64,000 bases of DNA from Shewanella nanhaiensis (lineage in GTDB: Bacteria > Pseudomonadota > Gammaproteobacteria > Enterobacterales > Shewanellaceae): assembly GCF_019457885.1 (NCBI RefSeq), contig NZ_JAHZST010000014.1:90884-154883 (forward strand), in the 5' to 3' direction. Below, one piece after another: positions 35,080 to 43,187 of the stretch. Numbering within the stretch: the first letter of the stretch is position 1; the number at the start of each line of letters is the position of its first letter. A program made the position numbers and the translations under genes. The notes under the pieces were generated by a model. It saw only the letters and a program-made list of their open reading frames with translations. It was not told where the DNA came from and ran no database searches.

Positions 35080-36705
35080 ATGATGAGTAAACTAAATATG
35101 GACGTTACACTTTTATTCCGTTTTCGAGATCTATCTTGCCCTTCAGGTGAAACCATAAAGCGCCATCAAGCTATCTGCGATCAAAAGGACTTTGTATGGT
35201 GGGGGTGGTGGAATAAGGGGCATGAAAAGCTTCCTACAGAGACAATCCAAGAGCTAGGGTTACACAAGGAGCTTACTGATTTTTTTGTATACCTTTTTGA
35301 TAGTGCGAGCAAAAAATTTTATCAGGCAGAGCTGCTTAAGATTAAGTCAAACTTAGGCGAAAAACTCAAAACTGATAGTTTGGAGCATACGCCTAGTTAT
35401 TACGTTGAGAATTCACATCAATTATGGCTTAAGTTTAAAAAAATAGCTGAGGTGGAAGAAAACGAAATTATTGGCTTGAAGTCATATGAACCTATGAATG
35501 ATCTGTTTTTACCAGACTCACACTTTGATATGTATGATAATAAAGTAGTGTCTTCGCCTGAGGAATTAGCTGAGCAGAATAGAACTATCTGGAAAATTAG
35601 AGATAAAAAAGAAACTGATAAAACTAATGAAATTCGGTTGAAATTTTTAACTGAGGTCCAACCAAGGCACTTTGACCGTTCATATAGAGCAACCTCTAGA
35701 AACAGCATATTATGGCTTTCGGACCCCCACTTCACAAATGATGGATTTCATGAGTTTGCACTGAATGACGACAACCCGAACCTGCTTACTCTATCCAAAG
35801 TTATCGACGGAGCTTACTTTAAATCTGATACTCATCAGATCGCTTCTCTTCTAATTTCTGGAGATTTAACTTGGAAGGGGCTGGAAAACGAATTCAAGTT
35901 AGCTAGTAAGTTTATTGACTATATACATAGTATGAACTCTATGGACAAATCATGGTTATCTATATGTCCAGGCAATCACGACCTATCATTTTATGAAGGA
36001 GCTGACGACGCTATAAAAAACAATGATAAAGCAATTAAGGAAAACTATGCTAGAACTCGTCAATGCTACGGAGATTTCTATTCAAAGTTTTTCGATATAA
36101 ACCCAAATAAGTCAATGGCTTCAGGGCGAAGATTCTTACTCAATGACACCATACCTGTAGAGATCGTTTTACTAAATAGTGTAACTCTCCAGCAAACTAA
36201 AGATAGCTTCCAAGGGCATGGGTTTATAGGGTCTGAACAGCTTACTGAAGTAGAAAATAGAATGGGCTTATCTACATCTAAACCTAGAAATGTGACTAGA
36301 ATATGCGTTATGCATCATCACCTTCTTCCTGTATCACTCACGCAAGATGCGTATGAAGATGCTAAGTACTCCACTGTTTTAGATGCTGAACGATTGTCTA
36401 GGTGGCTTACAACACATAAATTTGACTTCTTATTGCATGGGCACATGCACCAGAATTTTAACTGTACTATTGAAAGAGGCGTTATTACGCACGAAGTTAA
36501 TCCCAATGAAAAGAAAAATAAGCTCCATGTTTTATCTCTTGGGAGTTCGGGTGTATGTAGTAGCCACACAGGAGAAGCAAATGGAAATTGGGCATGCCGA
36601 ATTGCTTTTGGTCATGATAAAATAAGGTTTCACTATGCGAAAATCAGTCCTAAAGATGCTAACTTGACCGGAGAATACACTTTGGAGTTCGATTACAATG
36701 ACTAA
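35080..36705 (+). CDS. Calcineurin-like metallophosphoesterase with unknown N-terminal domain
   Basis: A 541-aa protein. The metallophosphoesterase domain occupies about residues 205-480 with all five motifs: WLSDPHFTND, LLISGDLTWKG, SICPGNHDLSF, VMHHHLLPV and LLHGHMHQNF. The first 200 residues, with DFVWWGWWNKGHEKLP, are a separate domain I cannot name. This suggests a phosphodiesterase or phosphatase acting on nucleic acid or nucleotide. It overlaps the HAD gene by eight bases, so the two are translationally coupled. The surrounding accessory region suggests defence cargo. Confidence 0.85.
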   Translation: MMSKLNMDVTLLFRFRDLSCPSGETIKRHQAICDQKDFVWWGWWNKGHEKLPTETIQELGLHKELTDFFVYLFDSASKKFYQAELLKIKSNLGEKLKTDSLEHTPSYYVENSHQLWLKFKKIAEVEENEIIGLKSYEPMNDLFLPDSHFDMYDNKVVSSPEELAEQNRTIWKIRDKKETDKTNEIRLKFLTEVQPRHFDRSYRATSRNSILWLSDPHFTNDGFHEFALNDDNPNLLTLSKVIDGAYFKSDTHQIASLLISGDLTWKGLENEFKLASKFIDYIHSMNSMDKSWLSICPGNHDLSFYEGADDAIKNNDKAIKENYARTRQCYGDFYSKFFDINPNKSMASGRRFLLNDTIPVEIVLLNSVTLQQTKDSFQGHGFIGSEQLTEVENRMGLSTSKPRNVTRICVMHHHLLPVSLTQDAYEDAKYSTVLDAERLSRWLTTHKFDFLLHGHMHQNFNCTIERGVITHEVNPNEKKNKLHVLSLGSSGVCSSHTGEANGNWACRIAFGHDKIRFHYAKISPKDANLTGEYTLEFDYND

Positions 36706-37543
36706 ACTGCTAATTACAGATTTAGATAACACCTTGTACGATTGGGTTTCTTATTTTTCTCAGTCTTTTGAAGCTCTAGTTAATTCTATTCAGGAGATTA
36801 CTGGAATTGATAAAGCACAGCTTTTGAAAGATTTTCAAACTGTTCACCAAAAATATAATAGCTCAGAGAGGCCATTCGCAACTCTTGAGGTCGAGTCAAT
36901 CATCAACTATTTTGGTACCAATGACAGAGATGTTTTAAAACAAAAGCTTGCACCTGCATTTAGTAAGTTCTCTCAAAAAAGGAAAGAGACCTTAAAGTTG
37001 TATCCGGAGGTAATAGAAACTCTGGAAAAGTTAGAATCTAGCGGCATAAAGGTTGTGGGGCATACAGAATCTTATGAAGTTAACTCTGTGTATCGAGCAG
37101 AAAAGCTTGGACTTAATAAATACCTAAGCCACCTTTATACAATCAGTTCAAGTTCATCTTCCCACCCAAACCAAAATAAGCCACTACTAGACCACACTGA
37201 TTTAGACTGGGTTATCAAACTACCTGAGTCAGAACGGAAGCCGAACCCTAGACTTGTGCTTGATATCTGCGAGCGTGAAGGAATATCGCCTGAAGATACA
37301 TACTATATTGGCGACTCTATAGTGAAAGACATATCAATGGCAAATGCAGCTGGAGTGAACTCTGTGTGGGCTAAATATGGTAAGGACTTTCACAGTGCTA
37401 ACTGGAAATTATTAGTCAGTATCACACACTGGACTGATGCAGATGTAAAAATTGAAGAGGACCTAAAAACCATGTACTCAAAAGAGCGCCCGAAGTTTGA
37501 GGTGTCTTCATTTTCTGAACTGCAGAATATATTCTCAATTTAA
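36698..37543 (+). CDS. HAD-superfamily phosphatase, partner of the metallophosphoesterase
   Basis: A 281-aa HAD hydrolase: motif I LLITDLDNTLYDW (DxDxT), motif II VVGHTES, motif III Lys in ESERKPNPRL, motif IV YYIGDSIVKDISMA. A four-helix cap domain occupies about residues 20-95, typical of C1-type HAD enzymes. An Asn- and Ser-rich insert (about 148-165) is unusual. The start overlaps the phosphoesterase stop by eight bases; an intrinsic terminator follows. The pair likely processes one phosphorylated substrate in sequence. Confidence 0.88.
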   Translation: MTKLLITDLDNTLYDWVSYFSQSFEALVNSIQEITGIDKAQLLKDFQTVHQKYNSSERPFATLEVESIINYFGTNDRDVLKQKLAPAFSKFSQKRKETLKLYPEVIETLEKLESSGIKVVGHTESYEVNSVYRAEKLGLNKYLSHLYTISSSSSSHPNQNKPLLDHTDLDWVIKLPESERKPNPRLVLDICEREGISPEDTYYIGDSIVKDISMANAAGVNSVWAKYGKDFHSANWKLLVSITHWTDADVKIEEDLKTMYSKERPKFEVSSFSELQNIFSI

Positions 37544-37548
37544 CATTT

Positions 37549-37584
37549 AAAGGCTGAATAACTAAAATATTCAGCCTTTTTACT
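37549..37584 (+). terminator. Intrinsic terminator of the MPE-HAD pair
   Basis: A 12-bp perfect stem (37549-37560 with 37568-37579) with a 7-base loop and T-run. Confidence 0.9.
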
Positions 37585-37716
37585 TCCCTATATGACTCTC
37601 AACCTACTTATCATTTCTAGCCAGCAAAGACCCCCAAAGCTGTCTTAGCACGAGATGTATGGGTGAATGTCTAGCAGAAAACATAAAAATAAAAGTAAAC
37701 GTCCGCTGAACTACGT

Positions 37717-37889
37717 CTAGCCGAGCTTAACATTCCATGGCAGCAAGTCTTGAAGTTCAGTCGGTGATTTCGCTAGAGCTTCCAAGCAATGATTGATGTA
37801 ATCAAAAGGGATGAGGTCGTTAGCTTTTGCCGTTTCGATTATGCTGTACAGCATGGCGCTGGTTTCTGTACCTTGGTGATTGATATTCG
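37717..37889 (-). mobile_element. IS66-family transposase C-terminal remnant
   Basis: On the minus strand the bases translate as NHQGTETSAMLYSIIETAKAN, DLIPFDYINHCLEAL and LQDLLPWNVKLG-stop, the conserved C-terminal tail of IS66 TnpC transposases. Only about 55 codons remain. The 5' side is cut at about 37889, and no terminal repeat or TnpA/TnpB gene is nearby. Confidence 0.85.
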
Positions 37890-38284
37890 ATAAAGGGGTC
37901 GGAGCGAATTAGGAGGCTAAGATACTTTTTCTAATCTAACACAGGTTAGCTAGAGTGATTGCACTAACTGATTATTGTCCAGTTACGTCTTAGAGTGATC
38001 CTTCTAAGACGTTTTTGCCCCAAAATCATTCAGAGTAAATACTCATTCACATTCTGTTAATGAGGCTTTGCCCTATAAAAAATTATCCGAAAGTGCGCGT
38101 GTTTTTCTACTGAATGCAAGTAGTGGCTTTGTGTAGTATTAAGCGACTATAAGTCGCCTTAAAATCCTAACATCTAAGCTAATAAACTGATTTTACATTG
38201 CATACTGGCGAGAGGATTGGCAATGTACACGAAAAAAGACGACCTAATGTTGTCTGATAAGAGTTATATTTATTTGAGGTCAAT
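37890..38284. other. Intergenic between IS66 remnant and the 38285 gene
   Basis: Holds the terminator at 37985 and an inverted repeat GCGACT-ATA-AGTCGC at 38143-38157. No coding region seen. Confidence 0.4.
37985..38016 (+). terminator. Stand-alone intrinsic terminator
   Basis: A 10-bp perfect stem (37985-37994 with 38003-38012), 8-base loop, T-run, then GCCCC. Design and 3' sequence (GTTTTTGCCCC) match the terminator at 32728. No intact gene precedes it on the plus strand. Confidence 0.75.
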
Positions 38285-38923
38285 ATGGAATCAATAGTCA
38301 CTGATTCGTTTTTAAACATGGTTAGAACCTATGAAAGCCTGTTACAGGTTTTTTATCCTGCTCGAGGTGCGACCGGCTTTACGGAGAGTAATCAGGTCCA
38401 CATATATGTGAACTCATTAATCGAATCACTCGATGACCCTTCTGCAATATCTTGGCTCGAGTTTCCATGGGAAGATAAAATGCAGCATATAGATGCATTT
38501 GTTTACTCACCAAAGTATAAAACGGTATTTTATATTGAGGCTAAGCGACTTTCTATCAGTCAGAAAAAAGATGAAATCATTAATGATATTGCTCGAATCG
38601 TGAATGCTGATAGAGTTTTTTTAACAGAGCACTCTATTGAAAATATCGAGAATGAATATGTAATTGCATTATCTGATGTATGGCTTGAAACTAAGTGGAA
38701 GAAGTCTATGCCTGAATGGTGGTGCGGCTTTGATAACGTACCAAAGCAATTGTTAGAATGGGAAGCTGAACCAAACAATAAACTTGTTAAACCTCTATCT
38801 GTTTTAGAAAATGAACTCACGGTTGCTGACTGGTCGACTGCATGTAAACATGCCCATTGGCTCGGAGAGGCTTGTAAAAAAGTACCCAACTACTGCTTGT
38901 TAATGGCGAACCTAAAAATATAA
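38285..38923 (+). CDS. Small PD-(D/E)XK nuclease-like protein
   Basis: A 212-aa protein with a PD-(D/E)XK-type core: KMQHIDAFVYSPKYKTVFYIEAKRLS (Asp in IDAFV, then E-x-K in IEAKR), preceded by an Asn/Glu-rich helix. This spacing fits restriction-like and Holliday-type nucleases. The C-terminal 90 residues are tryptophan-rich (DVWLETKWKKSMPEWWCGF). No methyltransferase is adjacent. It is a monocistronic cargo gene cut off downstream by a group II intron fragment. Confidence 0.65.
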   Translation: MESIVTDSFLNMVRTYESLLQVFYPARGATGFTESNQVHIYVNSLIESLDDPSAISWLEFPWEDKMQHIDAFVYSPKYKTVFYIEAKRLSISQKKDEIINDIARIVNADRVFLTEHSIENIENEYVIALSDVWLETKWKKSMPEWWCGFDNVPKQLLEWEAEPNNKLVKPLSVLENELTVADWSTACKHAHWLGEACKKVPNYCLLMANLKI

Positions 38924-38929
38924 CAGATA

Positions 38930-39299
38930 AGGATAAGTCTCCCAGGAAGTGTCGGCATGTTTATGCCTGTCTGCTGATTTCTGCTTAATCACATGCCGAG
39001 TTACCCCGTCATGCGCTATCGGTTTTCATTTGGTTTGCTCTTTGCACTGCTGCACCATTTACGGTGGCCATTAGATCACGTGATTTCGTCGTCTTGTGCC
39101 AACTCACCTCTAGCCTAAACCTCATATGATGTTCTTGTTCATCACCTCACAAATTTGTTAGCGGCTTCCTTCAGACCAATCCTCATGGATAAGCCTTGCC
39201 ATTCGCTAGTAGTTAACGTTTAATAACAACACGTTATAGAGCGGTGTTCTTCCTACAGAGGACTTTCACCTTATTAGTTCATGGCCATGCTGGGCGTAC
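38930..39299 (-). mobile_element. Group II intron 5' fragment (domain I region)
   Basis: On the minus strand the segment starts GTACGCCCAGC at 39299 and continues with AAGGTGAAAGTCC, CTGAAGGAAGCCGC, ATGACGGGG-like and AATCAGCAGACAGG blocks, all familiar from the 5' RNA domain of bacterial group II introns. It stops near 38930 where the reverse transcriptase ORF should begin, so the intron is truncated and immobile. Confidence 0.75.
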
Positions 39300-39309
39300 G
39301 CAAGAACCT

Positions 39310-39346
39310 GCACCAGCACGGCGCTGGTTTAGGTTAGCGTTATGCA
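39310..39346 (+). repeat. attC-like half site with hairpin upstream of the 712-aa gene
   Basis: ACCAGC...GCTGGT forms a stem next to GGTTAGCGTTATGCAGC. The GCGTTATGC core resembles Vibrio/Shewanella integron attC 3' ends. It borders the group II intron fragment, as in introns inserted at attC. Confidence 0.35.
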
Positions 39347-39383
39347 GCTTTGTGTACTCAATGAAAATGGAAGTATTATTTAA

Positions 39384-41522
39384 ATGACGATTCTACAGGT
39401 GAGGAGAGAGCTTGCCAGTTTTAAAAAAATATCTGTCATAATTTCTGAAGCTAAAGGAATGCAAGAGGTTAAGGCTTCTAAATCAGAAGTAGAGACGAGC
39501 ATTAAAGCTCTAGGTAGTAATTTGGAACGCAACCGTTACAGTGAAGCTGTAGCTATCACGTTATCACTCCTCTTATGGGATGCTGATGCTGCTATCGCAA
39601 GACTTCGGCGCTCTGGTTTACTAAGGGCATCAAGATACAAATTTCGTTCTAAGGGACTCGAGATGGTTCTTGACTCCGCTTTAGAATTACTTAAACAGAT
39701 CCAATGCCGGCCTGACAGATTGAAATATCTGGTTTCCCTGAGAGTTTTATTAAAAGCTGCACCTCATGCATATAAATTACATCAAGGTCTCCTGACTCGT
39801 CTTAAAACTCGCAAGACAATTGTTTTGAAAACTCTATTAGTTTTGGTGAACGAGCTTTTTGTCAACTATAAGCCAGTAACTCCTAATTTAGATTCGGATC
39901 AGTTCGAGTCTTTGGGAGCAGAGGATGCAGCTCAAGCTTTTTCATATATTTTAAACCTGATGCGTGAAGAAATTGGAGTTACACCAAATTGCTGGATTCA
40001 TGTTGATGATCATTTATGTGGGAGGTTTGATAATATCTACACTAATTTATTGATTGATGCCGCTAAGTTAAACGAGTTTATAGAAGTTGAAACCCTAATC
40101 GAGGGGATGCCTTATGAAATCAGTGAAAACGGACAGAACCTTATGGTTTTCTCGACAGACAAGTCATTTGAGATGTCTATTCGACTTGGTTATATTCAAG
40201 CAGAAATTCAAGGTGCTATTCGAGTACAGGGAGTCGTGAAGCATTTATATAAACCTGATAGCGGCTGTCAAACTATGAATGAATTCATGGCTTCAGCGTT
40301 TCAAGCTGGCATGGATGAACTAGTAATAAATATACTGCACCCTAAAGAACGCCTAGTATTTGCTATGCCAATGAGTAAAGGGTTTTTCTCCCCCATCATG
40401 TCAGATTCTTTTTTCTTAGAAGAAATTCCAGATGTCATGGGAACTGGGATTGATAATTTTCTCAATGAAGATGAAGATCCTTGTAAAATCCGTATAAGTG
40501 AAAATTTAAATATAGTTGATATGACCAAAGTGAAGCGGCTCTTCAGTTTTGTAAGCACTGCATTTGAAGAAAAGCTAAAAGGCATCGAGGATGAAGAAAA
40601 CTGTCGAATTTTGAAAGTCAGATCAGTAATTCCGGTCATACGTCATGATGCACTATTGCAAAAACTGATGATGATTTTTCCACAAAACAAGGCGGAGGAA
40701 ATGATTAAAATTTTGACGCTAGAAGAAAATGAAGGTTTTATAGATATTCAGTACAAACCGTTTATTAAAAGCGGTGAGTACTATATTGTCTCTCCAGCGC
40801 TAGTTGCTCGTTCAAATCTAAGCAGAAATACCATTATTGCAAATAGAATGCGGAGTAAACTTTTAAAAAAGCCTGACCCAATGCAAAATGCAGTTGCAAT
40901 TGCTTTGAGAGAAACGGGGTTCAGAGTTAAAGAAGAGTTTGATTTTAATATCAATGGTATGCGTGAGACAGATATATTTTGCTGGCTTGATGGGCACTTA
41001 TTCGTTTTTGAATGCAAGAATTCATACCATCCATGTTCAGCACATGAACTGAAAACAAGCTATGAGCATATCAAGAAAGCTGAAGAACAATTAGATATTC
41101 GTCTTAATTGGCTTAAAACTCCAGAAAATCAAGCTAAATTATTTATGGCTCTGGGTTGGGATATACCTATAACGAAGTATATCCATACTGGAGTAGTCAC
41201 AGCTAACAGATTATTTACTGGGTACACTAAAGGTGACCACCCCGTTAGGCAAGCACATGAACTAATTAATGTGATATTACGTGGGCAGATTGGAAGAGAT
41301 CCCCTTCCTGCAATCAATTTTTGGAAAGGCCTTAAGTTTTCTGTAACTGATTTAGTCGACTATCTCGATGGTGGAAGTATAGTCCATATGCAGATGTCAC
41401 AGTTACAACCATTTGAAAAAAACATCCAGTTAGGTGATGTTTCTTTGAAACTTTGTAGCTACATAATGAACCTACCTCAATCTTCGCAGGGGAAAGAACC
41501 ATTTGATAACCTAGATAAATAG
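39384..41522 (+). CDS. Large PD-(D/E)XK nuclease-domain protein, unknown system
   Basis: A 712-aa protein. About the first 490 residues are mostly helical and unrecognised. The C-terminal part has VAIALRETGFRVKEEFDFNI, MRETDIFCWLDGHLFVFECKNSYHP, with the E-x(n)-D...E-x-K core of a PD-(D/E)XK nuclease (about residues 505-560), like NERD and type III/IV restriction nucleases. An IKKAEEQL helix follows. No helicase or methylase domain is visible in it. It is flanked by attC-like sequences and group II intron remnants and looks like a single-gene defence cassette. Confidence 0.7.
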   Translation: MTILQVRRELASFKKISVIISEAKGMQEVKASKSEVETSIKALGSNLERNRYSEAVAITLSLLLWDADAAIARLRRSGLLRASRYKFRSKGLEMVLDSALELLKQIQCRPDRLKYLVSLRVLLKAAPHAYKLHQGLLTRLKTRKTIVLKTLLVLVNELFVNYKPVTPNLDSDQFESLGAEDAAQAFSYILNLMREEIGVTPNCWIHVDDHLCGRFDNIYTNLLIDAAKLNEFIEVETLIEGMPYEISENGQNLMVFSTDKSFEMSIRLGYIQAEIQGAIRVQGVVKHLYKPDSGCQTMNEFMASAFQAGMDELVINILHPKERLVFAMPMSKGFFSPIMSDSFFLEEIPDVMGTGIDNFLNEDEDPCKIRISENLNIVDMTKVKRLFSFVSTAFEEKLKGIEDEENCRILKVRSVIPVIRHDALLQKLMMIFPQNKAEEMIKILTLEENEGFIDIQYKPFIKSGEYYIVSPALVARSNLSRNTIIANRMRSKLLKKPDPMQNAVAIALRETGFRVKEEFDFNINGMRETDIFCWLDGHLFVFECKNSYHPCSAHELKTSYEHIKKAEEQLDIRLNWLKTPENQAKLFMALGWDIPITKYIHTGVVTANRLFTGYTKGDHPVRQAHELINVILRGQIGRDPLPAINFWKGLKFSVTDLVDYLDGGSIVHMQMSQLQPFEKNIQLGDVSLKLCSYIMNLPQSSQGKEPFDNLDK

Positions 41523-41596
41523 AGTGGCCACCTAACTGTGGTAATAGTGTGTATATTATTCATTGAGAATGGTATTTGTTTTAAGTAAGCCGCATA

Positions 41597-41690
41597 ATCA
41601 ACGGGTAGCCGGAGATATCTAACCTCCAGCTACCACACCACCCTGCATGCGGTTCCGCGCAGGGCGGTTCATCCATCTCTCAGTGAAAAC
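41597..41690 (-). mobile_element. Group II intron 3' remnant (domain V/VI)
   Basis: On the minus strand: AACCGCCCTGCGCGGAACCG, then CATGCAGGGTGGTGTGG. The ACCgCCCTGC/GCAGGGtGGT arms with inner GCGG-AA-CCGC form a domain V-like hairpin. A CCGGCTACCCGTT end follows, as in intron 3' ends. It is in the same orientation as the 5' fragment but on the wrong side of it, so the two are not one intron in place. Confidence 0.7.
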
Positions 41691-41878
41691 AAGCCCGCTT
41701 TCTTCACTTCTTAGATGAGCTTTGCATTAGCTAGCACTAGCTGTATTCCCAGTCATAGCATTTAATAAGAACCAAGCTTCGCCATACTAGAAGTTATCTG
41801 AAATGCTTAGAATAGAGCAAATACTTTAACAAGCTTTTGTCCAGAAATACGTTCTATTGAGGGGCATCTTACCTTTTA

Positions 41879-41906
41879 GCGTATTAGCTATGTATGGCTA
41901 ATACGC
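41879..41906. repeat. Perfect inverted repeat
   Basis: GCGTATTAGC (41879-41888) and GCTAATACGC (41897-41906), loop of 8 bases. No T-run, so not a typical terminator. It lies 25 bases downstream of the small membrane-protein gene. Confidence 0.4.
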
Positions 41907-41930
41907 ACCAAGTTAAGGTTATCATTGTGC

Positions 41931-42170
41931 CTATTTATTTAAACACAGTGATTTATGGTTTCTTTCGGTAACGTCCTCTAGTTTTTTTGTGGGTTTGCTT
42001 TTGAATTGGCAATAACCAAGGATAGTCACCGTTGAACCAACAAAAGCGATAGCTAGTTTAGTTGCAAGTTCAGCATGTGGATTATTGTTAATTACAAGAT
42101 AGCTAAAAATAATAAAGCTTAAAATTGCTAAAATAAGGCACAAGTAGGCAGGAATTAGAAATCTTTTCAT
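41931..42170 (-). CDS. Small two-span membrane protein
   Basis: A 79-aa protein from the ATG at 42170 (MKRFLIPAYLCLILAILSFIIF) with two hydrophobic segments and a charged Lys-rich C-terminus (KSKPTKKLEDVTERNH). GAG lies eight bases before the start. The frame can extend to 42221. No family recognised. Small island membrane proteins can be immunity or effector proteins, but nothing confirms it here. Confidence 0.55.
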   Translation of the reverse strand: MKRFLIPAYLCLILAILSFIIFSYLVINNNPHAELATKLAIAFVGSTVTILGYCQFKSKPTKKLEDVTERNHKSLCLNK

Positions 42171-42391
42171 GGAATACTCATCGTTGAAAAACATTATAAA
42201 ACCCAAATGAAGATGTGGCATTTAAGCCCTTCGATTTGAATATATGAATGTCATTTCGTCGATCCGATACAGAAAAGCTCATCACAATTACTAGACCTCA
42301 TTACAGTAACGGTTGGGGAACCGACAGTCAAGGTTCCCCTATGCCAATATTAATCTTACAGAGAGAGGGGGGGGAGATATGCTCCTTTATC

Positions 42392-43129
42392 CTAACAACC
42401 TAACCTCTTCAAAATTTTGTCGTCATCTTTTAATCTGCTAGGTAAAGAATAGGGAACTATCTGCCTCAACTCTGAAATCGATTTCTTCGTTTTGCAGAAA
42501 TCAGTGTTGCGAGTTAATGATTGGCTCATTAAAAAAGCCGTAGAATTGCCATTGTCATCATAAACGATTTTGTAATAATCCGAAGGTATAGAATGAACCT
42601 CATCAGCCTTTGGTAAGCCGTTCATTGGTTTGTTGTATAAAGTGCCGGTAATGACGTAAAGGGTTTTTCGGAAACCTACAGCATCTCTAACTTCTTCTTC
42701 TAGATTTTTCCAAGGCCCTTGGTTTAAAGCTTTTGCTTGAGGTGTGATATTCGATAAATAATTCAACGTTGACCAGTATCGACTTCCTACAAAGCTAGCT
42801 AAAGGAGCTTGATGACCTCGGTCTACGCCAAGCTTGCTTGATGCGTCAATGTAGTCACTTATTTCTAGTCGCTCCTCCTCTTCGAGTAGTGGATTATTTT
42901 TCCAAGTACGATTCGTCGTAGTCCCAAAATTCATCACATTCACTTCATAAGCTACCCAATCAGCAAATTGAGTTTTTTGGTTTTGAGAAAGGGTATATAA
43001 ACGCTCGAATATTACGATATTGTCTTCAATTTCTAGACTTGGGCAACCGATAGGGCAGTTAGGGGTTCGAAACTCAGTGGCTTGTACAGATATTGAGAAC
43101 AGGAAAGATAGTGGTATCCATTTCTTCAT
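42392..43129 (-). CDS. Exported DNA/RNA non-specific endonuclease (NUC family)
   Basis: A 245-aa protein: signal peptide MKKWIPLSFLFSISVQATE, then a beta-beta-alpha-metal nuclease domain with KLGVDRGHQAPLASF (the DRGH active site), YLSNITPQAKALNQGPW (the metal-binding Asn) and TLYVITGTLY. This is the EndA/NucA/Serratia nuclease family. The start at 43129 is set by the signal peptide and AAGGAA upstream. It is periplasmic or secreted. It sits directly downstream of the recombinase operon. C-terminal cysteines may pair. Confidence 0.9.
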   Translation of the reverse strand: MKKWIPLSFLFSISVQATEFRTPNCPIGCPSLEIEDNIVIFERLYTLSQNQKTQFADWVAYEVNVMNFGTTTNRTWKNNPLLEEEERLEISDYIDASSKLGVDRGHQAPLASFVGSRYWSTLNYLSNITPQAKALNQGPWKNLEEEVRDAVGFRKTLYVITGTLYNKPMNGLPKADEVHSIPSDYYKIVYDDNGNSTAFLMSQSLTRNTDFCKTKKSISELRQIVPYSLPSRLKDDDKILKRLGC

Positions 43130-43187
43130 TTTAGGTTCCTTGTCAAAGCTCTTTTCAAATAGTAAACAAGTAGTTTCTCTTAAACTT

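Larger units (their letters stand above)
41523..41930. other. Intergenic with group II intron 3' remnant and hairpin
   Basis: Holds the GCCGCATAATC sequence at 41591-41601, the intron 3' fragment, and a perfect inverted repeat at 41879-41906. No ORF seen. Confidence 0.45.

Noticed and set aside
42367..42374. G8 tract after the exported nuclease gene as a phase-variation switch
   Set aside because: It lies outside any coding region and not near a start codon, so slippage would have no clear effect.
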